In this document: piece after piece, positions 55,444-62,190 of the stretch | How positions within the stretch are numbered: the first letter of the stretch is position 1 | Layout of the letters: every line of letters begins with the position of its first letter | NCBI RefSeq assembly: GCF_004339675.1 | Contig: NZ_SLVM01000012.1 | Coordinates: 52,310 to 116,309, forward strand | Origin: Rhodovulum steppense | GTDB lineage: Bacteria; Pseudomonadota; Alphaproteobacteria; Rhodobacterales; Rhodobacteraceae | Reading direction: 5' to 3' | Length of the DNA stretch: 64,000 bases | The notes under the pieces: model-generated | The model's database searches: none | Seen by the model: only the letters and a program-made list of their open reading frames with translations | What the model was told of the DNA's origin: nothing | Translations under genes and position numbers: made by a program

Positions 55444-56433
55444 ATGGACATCATCTCTTCCCTCAACGGCGTTCTCATCGACCGTTTCGGCGCGCTCGGC
55501 CCGCTATACATGGTGGGTGCGCTGGGCCTTCTGTTGATTGCCCTGACTGTGCCGGCGCTCCTGAAAAAACGCGTCGACCCACTTGACAAGCTCCGGCGCG
55601 AGACCCGCGAGATGAAGGCCGCGTCCACGCGCGACCCGATGACGACGCTGCGGCCCACCTCGCACGCGGACAAGCTGGAGCGGTTCTCCCACTTCCTCGA
55701 ACCCCAGAACGAGGAGGAGTTCTCGGCCATCCGCCTCAAGATGATGCGGGCGGGCTACCGCTCCAAGAACGCGATCCGGCTCTTTCATTTCGCCCAGCTC
55801 GCGCTGGGACTCGGGCTGCTGGTCCTCGGCGTTCTCTACACCATCGTGAACAGCGCCAGCGACGAGGTCGACACAACCAAGCTGATCCTGTCGGTGATCA
55901 TTCCCGGTGCGATCGGCTATTACCTGCCGCGCTACTGGGTGGAACGGCGGCTTCAGACCCGCCAGGAAGCGATTACAAACGGCTTTCCCGACAGCCTCGA
56001 CATGATGCTGGTCTGCGTCGAGGCCGGCCAGTCGCTCGACCAGTCGATCGTCCGCGTCGCACGCGAGATGCGCGCGGGCTTTCCCGACCTTGCCGAGGAA
56101 TTCGAGATCGTCGCCCAGGAGATGAAGGCCGGCAAGGACAAGGTACAGGTTCTCAAGGACATGGCCGAACGCTGCGGCGTGACCGACATCTCGTCCTTCG
56201 TCACCGTGCTGATCCAGTCCGCCACCTTCGGCACCTCGATCGCCGAGGCGCTGCGCGTGTTCTCGGCCGAGATGCGCGACAAGCGTGTCATGCGCGCCGA
56301 GGAAAAGGCGAACGTCCTGCCGACCAAATTGACACTGGGCACGATGATGTTCACGGTTCCCCCGTTGCTCATCATCCTGATCGGCCCCTCGGTCTATGCG
56401 ATTTACGACACCCTGTCGAATTCGAGCTTCTGA
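55444..56433 (+). CDS. tadC: Tad inner-membrane platform protein TadC
   Basis: TadC (329 residues) partners TadB in the inner-membrane platform. A first membrane segment lies at about residues 17-38, a pair at about 113-160 (LALGLGLLVLGVLYTIV and LILSVIIPGAIGYYL), then the T2SSF domain with FPDSLDMMLVCVEAGQSLDQS, VLIQSATFGTSIAEALRVFS and EEKANVLPTKLTLGTMMFTVPPL, ending in the last helix. The 3' end overlaps the tadD start by 38 bases, suggesting translational coupling. Confidence 0.96.
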   Translation: MDIISSLNGVLIDRFGALGPLYMVGALGLLLIALTVPALLKKRVDPLDKLRRETREMKAASTRDPMTTLRPTSHADKLERFSHFLEPQNEEEFSAIRLKMMRAGYRSKNAIRLFHFAQLALGLGLLVLGVLYTIVNSASDEVDTTKLILSVIIPGAIGYYLPRYWVERRLQTRQEAITNGFPDSLDMMLVCVEAGQSLDQSIVRVAREMRAGFPDLAEEFEIVAQEMKAGKDKVQVLKDMAERCGVTDISSFVTVLIQSATFGTSIAEALRVFSAEMRDKRVMRAEEKANVLPTKLTLGTMMFTVPPLLIILIGPSVYAIYDTLSNSSF

Positions 56434-56998
56434 CCTCGTCCGACGCGGCCCGATCCTGGCCGCGCTGCTTGCGCTGGCGGCCTGCCAGCAGACCGGCCGA
56501 CTGGACCCCGGCTTTCAGGGGCTGCCCCCGCCCCCGGGCACGCCTAGGGTCACCGAGGCCGTCGACGGGCTGACCGTCGGCCACCGGCTTATGGCGGCAG
56601 GCGAATACGAACTGGCCCTCGACGCCTATTACCGCGCTGCAGCCGAGCAGGGGCTGAGCGTCGACGTTCTCTCGGCGGTCGGATCGGCCAATCTGCGCCT
56701 AGGCCGGCTTGGGCAGGCCGAGACCATGCTGCGCCGCGCGCTGAAGAAGGACGAGCGCTTCGTTCCCGCCTGGAACAATCTGGGCGTCGTCCTGATGGAG
56801 AAGGGCGAGACCGGCGAGGCCCGGCGCGTGTTCGAGACGGCCTTCGCCCTCGATAGTGGCCAATCGGACGACATCCGGCAGAATCTGCTTCTGGCTATCG
56901 AAAAAACCGCCAATCCATCCTATGATCCTGCCAACGATAACGACTTCAAACTGGTGCGGCGCGGCAGCGGCCAATACCTGCTGATCGCCACGCCCTGA
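56396..56998 (+). CDS. tadD: TPR lipoprotein TadD
   Basis: TadD (200 residues) is a tetratricopeptide lipoprotein needed for Tad assembly. The N-terminus carries a lipoprotein signal ending LLALAAC (Cys about residue 30), and residues 60-180 contain TPR-like helices (AAGEYELALDAYYRAA, LGRLGQAETMLRRAL, KGETGEARRVFETAF). The only good ATG is at 56396, inside tadC in another frame; no closer start is evident, so the 38-base overlap is taken as real. A second TPR lipoprotein gene follows after 29 bases. Confidence 0.88.
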   Translation: MRFTTPCRIRASDLVRRGPILAALLALAACQQTGRLDPGFQGLPPPPGTPRVTEAVDGLTVGHRLMAAGEYELALDAYYRAAAEQGLSVDVLSAVGSANLRLGRLGQAETMLRRALKKDERFVPAWNNLGVVLMEKGETGEARRVFETAFALDSGQSDDIRQNLLLAIEKTANPSYDPANDNDFKLVRRGSGQYLLIATP

Positions 56999-57027
56999 GG
57001 CCAGAGCAGCAGAGGACGCAGGATTCC

Positions 57028-57879
57028 ATGCGCCACGTTTTTCTTGTCGCGTTTTGCGCCGCAGGCGCGCTCGCCTTGTCCGGATGCCAGCGTCCGGGCG
57101 AAGCGGATGTCGACCGCGCAATTCAGGACGTGCTGTCCGGCGACGAAAGCGCCATGAACGACATCATGATGAATGTGGCCGATCCCGGCGAGGCGGTCAG
57201 CTATTTCCGCCGGGGACTGGAAGGTCAGCCCGAAAATATCGCCCTGCAGCGCGGTCTTGCCCAATCGCTGCTCAGGGCGGGGCGCAACACCGAGGCGGTG
57301 GGCGCATGGGCGCGGGTGACCAACCACCCCGAGGCGACCGCGGAGGATCGGGTCACACATGCCGATGCGCTGATCCGCGTCGGCGAATGGAAAAAGGCCG
57401 AGGCGGTGCTGCACGCGATCCCACCGACCCACGAGACCTATCGCCGCTACCGGCTGGAGGCGATGGTGGCCGACGCGAACAAGCAATGGGCCAAGGCCGA
57501 CAGTTTCTACGAAACTGCCGCGGGGCTGACGACGCGGCCCTCGGGGGTGCTGAACAACTGGGGCTATTCCAAGCTGACACGGGGCGATTTCAAGGGCGCA
57601 GAGCGGCTGTTCACCGAAGCGATCACCTATGACCCGTCGCTCTTCACCGCCAAGAACAACCTCGTGCTCGCCCGCGGCGCCCAGCGCAATTACGATCTGC
57701 CGGTGGTCAGGATGACGCCGACCGAGCGGGCGCAGCTTTACCACACGCTGGCCCTTACCGCGATCAAGCAGGGCGATGTGGGCATCGGCAAGGGGTTGTT
57801 GCAGGAGGCGATCGACGCCCATCCCCAATATTTCGAACCGGCGGTGCGCGCGCTCGAGGCACTGGAGGCCCGCGGCTAG
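57028..57879 (+). CDS. Second TPR lipoprotein of the Tad locus
   Basis: The 283-residue lipoprotein has a signal with lipobox LSGC (Cys about 20) and several TPR-like helical pairs: EAVSYFRRGLEGQPENIALQ, RVGEWKKAEAVLHAI, WAKADSFYETAAGL, NNWGYSKLTRGDFKGAERLF and KQGDVGIGKGLLQEAI. It resembles TadD but is longer. Two adjacent TPR lipoproteins are common in rhodobacterial tad clusters as I recall. It likely sits at the outer membrane and helps secretin or pilin assembly. The prepilin peptidase gene follows after about 97 bases. Confidence 0.88.
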   Translation: MRHVFLVAFCAAGALALSGCQRPGEADVDRAIQDVLSGDESAMNDIMMNVADPGEAVSYFRRGLEGQPENIALQRGLAQSLLRAGRNTEAVGAWARVTNHPEATAEDRVTHADALIRVGEWKKAEAVLHAIPPTHETYRRYRLEAMVADANKQWAKADSFYETAAGLTTRPSGVLNNWGYSKLTRGDFKGAERLFTEAITYDPSLFTAKNNLVLARGAQRNYDLPVVRMTPTERAQLYHTLALTAIKQGDVGIGKGLLQEAIDAHPQYFEPAVRALEALEARG

Positions 57880-57975
57880 CCCGGCGCGACGCCGCGCCGA
57901 GGCCACCGGTCGGCCTTGCCCCTGCCCGAATTCGACCCGACCCTGCCTGCGTCGGATTTCGTTCCGGGAGACCGC

Positions 57976-58596
57976 ATGACCTCGCTCGATCCTTCCGCAG
58001 ATGGCGCGCGCGCAAACGGGCGGCTTCTAACCGTCGCCGTCGGGCTTGCCTTCGCAGCGATATTCGCCGGGCTTGCCGCGCGGGCCGTCACGCTTGGCAC
58101 GCCGCTGGGCGCGGGCACCTTCCTGCCCTTCGTGCTGCCGATCGCGTTCTGGGTGGCCCGCAGCGACATGAAGACGATGAAGATTCCGAATCAGGCCGTT
58201 CTGGCACTGGTCTCCGTCTTCGCGCTGGTCGGGCCGGTCGCATTGCCGCTGGATATCTGGGCCTGGTGCTGGGTGCATCTGGGCGTCGTTCTGGTGCTGG
58301 GCTTCGTGATGAGCACATTCGGGATGATCGGCGCGGGCGACGCGAAATTCGCCGCCGCCATGGCGCCCTTCGTGGCGCTGACCGATCTGGGCGGATTCCT
58401 GTTCCTGTTCGCTGCGGTGACCGTGTTCGCCTTCCTCGGCCACCGTCTGGTCCGCCGGAGTCCGGCGGTGCGGCGCGCGCTTCCCGGCTGGGAGTCCTGG
58501 GAAAGACGCGATTTTCCAATGGGAATCGCGCTTGCGGGCGCGCTGGTCTGCTATCTCGCGCTCGTGGCGCTGGGCGCGATGCCGAGCAGCAGGTAA
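57976..58596 (+). CDS. cpaA: Prepilin peptidase CpaA (TadV)
   Basis: This A24-family aspartic prepilin peptidase (206 residues) cleaves Flp leader peptides at the inner membrane. The two catalytic aspartates are in WVARSDMKTMKIPN and GMIGAGDAKFAAA (the GxGD motif). Five to six membrane segments are present. The ATG at 57976 has GGGAG 5 bases upstream; a TTG at 57916 would add 20 hydrophilic residues and is less likely. The 3' end overlaps by 46 bases the end of the opposing membrane protein gene. Confidence 0.92.
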   Translation: MTSLDPSADGARANGRLLTVAVGLAFAAIFAGLAARAVTLGTPLGAGTFLPFVLPIAFWVARSDMKTMKIPNQAVLALVSVFALVGPVALPLDIWAWCWVHLGVVLVLGFVMSTFGMIGAGDAKFAAAMAPFVALTDLGGFLFLFAAVTVFAFLGHRLVRRSPAVRRALPGWESWERRDFPMGIALAGALVCYLALVALGAMPSSR

Positions 58597-60161
58597 TCAT
58601 CGGTGCGGCGCAGTTCCGTCAGAACGACCCCCGCCTCGTCCAGTTCACGCAGGATATGCGCGCGTACATCCGGACGCGCGGCACATTGCGGGACCAGCAC
58701 CAGTTCCGCCGCCTCAGCCCCCGGCAACCCGCCGTAATACCACGGCGCACCGCCCGGCAGCGGCGCGACACCGCCATAAAGCCAGTAGGCGGTCAGGATG
58801 TCCGCCACCAGAACCGGGCGTCCCCCGAAGCCCGCCGCGTCGATGTCTTCGGATACGGCGCGGAACCAGCCGACAAGCCCGCTGATCAGGCGGCAAGGCT
58901 CCAGCGGCACGCCTGCCACCACGGTCGGCTCGGGCATCATCGAGCCTTGCCACCAGGCATGGCCCGCGGACATCGGACGGCTGACCCGGGTCAGGACATG
59001 GGCCACACGATCGGGCTGCATCCGGATGCCATGGTCGCCGGGCAGCACCTCGACCGGGCCCGCGCTGCGGGCGATCAGGTTGCGCGCCGGGCTTTCGGCC
59101 ATTGCCACAAGGATCGGCGCGACCAGGATCAGCGCCCCCCACCCGGTCACCGCCAGCCCCCGGCCGCTGCTCTCCCCCGGCTTGGGACATAGCGCCAGCG
59201 CAACGATCCCGAGGAAGAACAGCCAGACAGGATCGTTTCCGAAATTCTGGAAGGTGACATAGGTCAGCCCCGGCGCGGCAACCAGCAGCAACAGCCCCTC
59301 GCGCGCCCGCCCCGACCGGCGGGCAAGGGACACGGCGGCAAGATAGAGCAGGCTGCCGGCAAGGGCCGCCGGGCCGGTCAAGACATCGAGGACAGTGCCG
59401 CCGGGAAAGGGCCTGATCTCGGCCCGGGCCACGTCCAGCAGATCGCCGAGATAGGCCGCCCAGAACGCAGGCCCCGCCGCAGCCGTCACCGCGAGCGCGA
59501 CGCCAAGCCCGGCCGACAGCGCCGCCGCCGCGCCCAGCCGGTCCCGCGTCAGCAGCAGCGCGAGCGCCACGACCGGCACCGCGGCAAGGGCATAGGTCAT
59601 CTTGATCAGCGCCAGTGCCGCAAGCCCCAGCCCCATCGCCAGCCCATCCGCAACCCGCGCGCCCGTCCCTTGCCGACGGCGGGGCAGCACCGCCAGCAGC
59701 AGCAGCACGAACAGGATTGCCCAGGCCCATCGGTTGTAGCTCATCGACAACGAAATACCGGGATCGGGCGTGGCGGGCACCAGCGCCACCGCCAGCAGCA
59801 TGATGCCCGCCCCGAAGATATAGGCCCAGGGCCGCGGCAGCCGGTCCTGCGCCGCCCACCAGGCCGCAGGCAGAAGCACCGCACCCACCAGCGCCTGGCC
59901 CAGCACGAAGGCCTCGGCGAAGGGATGGCCCAGCCGCACGAACAGCGCGACCGGCGCATAGGCCAGCACGCCCAGCGGCGTCATGAAGTCGAGATGCGGC
60001 CATTCGCCCTCGGCCTGGCGCAGCACGATCTGCACCATATGCAGCATGTCGCCCTCGTGCATGACAGGGTAGAGTCCGCCTGCCGCCAGCCCCGCCCAGG
60101 TCGCCGCAGCCAGCACCGCGGCCATCGCGGCAGCAAGCCCCACCGGATCGTATCGCCTCAT
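58551..60161 (-). CDS. GT-C-like multi-pass membrane protein, unknown substrate
   Basis: The 536-residue protein has about ten to eleven membrane helices in the first 390 residues and a soluble C-terminal domain of about 150 residues. The first periplasmic loop contains MHEGDMLHMVQIVLRQAEGEWPHLDFMTPLG, where acidic residues (EGD, LDF) resemble the catalytic loop of GT-C glycosyltransferases that use polyprenyl-phosphate sugars. I do not recognise a specific family. It is inserted on the opposite strand inside the Tad locus, overlapping cpaA convergently and lying back-to-back with the AAA+ gene. A role in glycosylating pilin or surface polymers is only a guess from context. Confidence 0.8.
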   Translation of the reverse strand: MRRYDPVGLAAAMAAVLAAATWAGLAAGGLYPVMHEGDMLHMVQIVLRQAEGEWPHLDFMTPLGVLAYAPVALFVRLGHPFAEAFVLGQALVGAVLLPAAWWAAQDRLPRPWAYIFGAGIMLLAVALVPATPDPGISLSMSYNRWAWAILFVLLLLAVLPRRRQGTGARVADGLAMGLGLAALALIKMTYALAAVPVVALALLLTRDRLGAAAALSAGLGVALAVTAAAGPAFWAAYLGDLLDVARAEIRPFPGGTVLDVLTGPAALAGSLLYLAAVSLARRSGRAREGLLLLVAAPGLTYVTFQNFGNDPVWLFFLGIVALALCPKPGESSGRGLAVTGWGALILVAPILVAMAESPARNLIARSAGPVEVLPGDHGIRMQPDRVAHVLTRVSRPMSAGHAWWQGSMMPEPTVVAGVPLEPCRLISGLVGWFRAVSEDIDAAGFGGRPVLVADILTAYWLYGGVAPLPGGAPWYYGGLPGAEAAELVLVPQCAARPDVRAHILRELDEAGVVLTELRRTDDYLLLGIAPSATSAR

Positions 60162-60217
60162 CCCCAGCCCTCGTCCTGTTGCGGCCCCGATGTCGACGGA
60201 CAGGCGCGGTTCCCGCG

Positions 60218-60305
60218 ATTGTCCCAAAACGCCCGGGCCGTCGCCCAAGAATTGCCCCAAAATGCGGTCAGTTTTGGGCAAGCACCGCAGCAGTTTCAGG
60301 GCAAT
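60218..60305. promoter_or_regulatory. Operator-like array ATTGyCCCAAAA upstream of the AAA+ gene
   Basis: Two direct copies, ATTGTCCCAAAAC (60218-60230) and ATTGCCCCAAAAT (60251-60263), are spaced 33 bases apart. An inverted copy TTTTGGGCAA lies at 60272-60281 and a degenerate inverted copy TTTCAGGGCAAT at about 60293-60304, four bases before the AAA+ ATG. Three-turn spacing and mixed orientation suggest a regulator-binding array or a hairpin covering the ribosome site. No known motif was matched. Confidence 0.6.
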
Positions 60306-60308
60306 CAC

Positions 60309-61619
60309 ATGAACATGCAGATTTCCTCCGTCATGGCGCCCCCCGCCCCCCGGTCACTGGCCGAGATGCGCCTGCCGATGGTGATGATGCGCGACATCCT
60401 GCTGAAGACGATCTTCCGCAAGAATGTCGATACCGTGACCGAGATCGCCCGCGCGATCTGCCTGCCCGCCCCCGTCACCCAGGAACTGGTCGATCTTGCC
60501 CGCAGCCAGAAACTGCTCGAGGCGACCGGCACGCTCCATGCCGGGGCCGGCAGCGAGATGGGTTTCCAGCTGACCGATGCCGGCAAGGCCCGCGCGCTGG
60601 ACGCGCTGAACCAGTCGGAATATTTCGGCGCGATGCCCGTCCCGCTCGAGGTCTATTCCGAGCAGGTCAGGCGCCAGTCGATCCGCAACATCCAGATCAC
60701 CCGCGACCAGTTGACCGGCGCGATGGGCCACCTGATCCTGCCCGACGAGCTTCTGGATCATCTCGGCCCCGCTGTCAGCGCGGGGCGCTCGATCCTGATG
60801 TATGGCCCGCCGGGCAACGGGAAATCCTCGATCTCGAACGGCATCCGCGACGCGCTTGGCGACAAGATCTACATCCCTCGGGCGATCGAGTATTCCGGCC
60901 AGGTCATCACCGTCTACGACCCGATCGTGCATTCCGCGGCCGAGGAACTGGTGGACGACCCGAATTCGCTGCGCCGCACCTCGGGACGATTCGACACGCG
61001 ATATGTGCTGTGCGAGCGGCCCACCGTGATCACCGGCGGCGAATTGTCGCTGTCAATGCTCGACCTGGTCTACAATCCGACGGCGCGCACCTATCAGGCG
61101 CCGCTGCAGTTGAAATCGACCGGCGGCATCTTCATCGTCGACGACCTCGGCCGCCAGGAGGAACCGCCCCAGGCGCTGGTCAACCGCTGGATCGTGCCGC
61201 TGGAAGAGGCCAAGGACATCCTCGCCCTGCAATCGGGCGAGAAATTCGAGGTGCCCTTCGACACGCTGGTAATCTTCTCCACCAACTTCCACCCGAACGA
61301 GATCTTTGACCGCGCCGCGCTGCGCCGGATCTTCTTCAAGATCAAGATCGACGGCCCCTGCCAGGAGGATTTCCTGAAGATCTTCGCCCTTGTCGCGCGC
61401 AAGAAGAAGATGCCGATCGACGAGGCGACGCTGATCTACCTGCTCAAAGAGAAATATCCCACGATCAAGAACGAATACGCCAACTATCAGCCGGTCTTCC
61501 TGATCGACCAGATGATCGCGATCTGCGAGTTCGAGGGCATTCCCTACCAGATGAACCCCGATCTGATCGACCGCGCCTGGGCAAACATGTTCGTGCGCGA
61601 CGAGAATATCGCCCACTGA
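60309..61619 (+). CDS. AAA+ ATPase associated with the Tad locus
   Basis: This 436-residue cytoplasmic protein has an N-terminal winged-helix-like region (about residues 28-105, with NVDTVTEIARAICLPAPVTQ and FQLTDAGKARAL) and a AAA+ core. Walker A is GPPGNGKS at 166-173, Walker B is IFIVDDLGR near 278, and sensor-type residues are in VIFSTNFHPNEIFDRAALRR. The C-terminal YANYQPVFLIDQMIAICEFEG is helical. I do not know a described function; similar ATPases occur near tad genes in alphaproteobacteria by my recollection. The ATG at 60309 has AGGG about 8 bases upstream within the last repeat copy. It is divergent from the GT-C-like gene. Confidence 0.88.
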   Translation: MNMQISSVMAPPAPRSLAEMRLPMVMMRDILLKTIFRKNVDTVTEIARAICLPAPVTQELVDLARSQKLLEATGTLHAGAGSEMGFQLTDAGKARALDALNQSEYFGAMPVPLEVYSEQVRRQSIRNIQITRDQLTGAMGHLILPDELLDHLGPAVSAGRSILMYGPPGNGKSSISNGIRDALGDKIYIPRAIEYSGQVITVYDPIVHSAAEELVDDPNSLRRTSGRFDTRYVLCERPTVITGGELSLSMLDLVYNPTARTYQAPLQLKSTGGIFIVDDLGRQEEPPQALVNRWIVPLEEAKDILALQSGEKFEVPFDTLVIFSTNFHPNEIFDRAALRRIFFKIKIDGPCQEDFLKIFALVARKKKMPIDEATLIYLLKEKYPTIKNEYANYQPVFLIDQMIAICEFEGIPYQMNPDLIDRAWANMFVRDENIAH

Positions 61620-62190
61620 TCGTCCGGCAAGACACCCACCCCAGGCCCGACCCCGCGCCGGGCAATGTCGGTTCGGTGGCGCGGCCCGGTGCCCCGCCAT
61701 CCCGACCCGGCGCGGGGTCCGCGGCGATTTGCCCCTCGCGGCACAGTTCCGCGTCCCCGGGAGCCATCGCGATCCGACCCTTGCAGGACAAGCCCGCGGG
61801 CAGAGGCCGGACAATCGCCAAGGCGCGGAATGGCTGGCATATGGGCGGAACCACGCTGGACGGGGGCTTGCGGTACATTCGGTAAACTTTGCCGGTTTAC
61901 CCGGACGTCCGGTCCGAGCCGGACAACACGATGTTAACGCTTGGGTTCCATGGTCCTGAAACAGCACATGGAACTCCGAGTCTTCCATATGTCTTTTCCA
62001 GACCCGGCCAGCATGGCCGACAGCAGTACCGCCCGCACCGCACCTGGTCATCACCCGCACCAGCGCGCCGCGGACGGGCTCGAACATTCCCGTCGCCTGC
62101 GACAATCCGGGCGGCGACTGCCGAACCCAAGGCGCGGCGGAACCAACCCGCCGTCTCTGCACCAACAAGAAGCCAAGCCACGAGGCCGCC
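61620..62190. other. 571-base non-coding region with several inverted repeats
   Basis: No gene is supported. Ordered from left: a perfect 14-base inverted repeat (61649-61662 with 61706-61719) after the AAA+ gene; GGTAAAC-N7-GTTTACC (61881-61901) abutting the perfect palindrome CCGGACGTCCGG (61901-61912); GTTCCATG-N14-CATGGAAC (61945-61974); and CGGCCA-GCA-TGGCCG (62005-62019). The segment 61870-62000 is AT-richer and probably includes the chemoreceptor promoter and leader. Confidence 0.6.
61649..61719 (+). terminator. Long-armed inverted repeat after the AAA+ gene
   Basis: GACCCCGCGCCGGG (61649-61662) pairs perfectly with CCCGGCGCGGGGTC (61706-61719) across 43 bases, 30 bases after the AAA+ stop. 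The stem is very stable and may terminate or protect the transcript; the large spacer is unusual for an intrinsic terminator. Confidence 0.45.
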
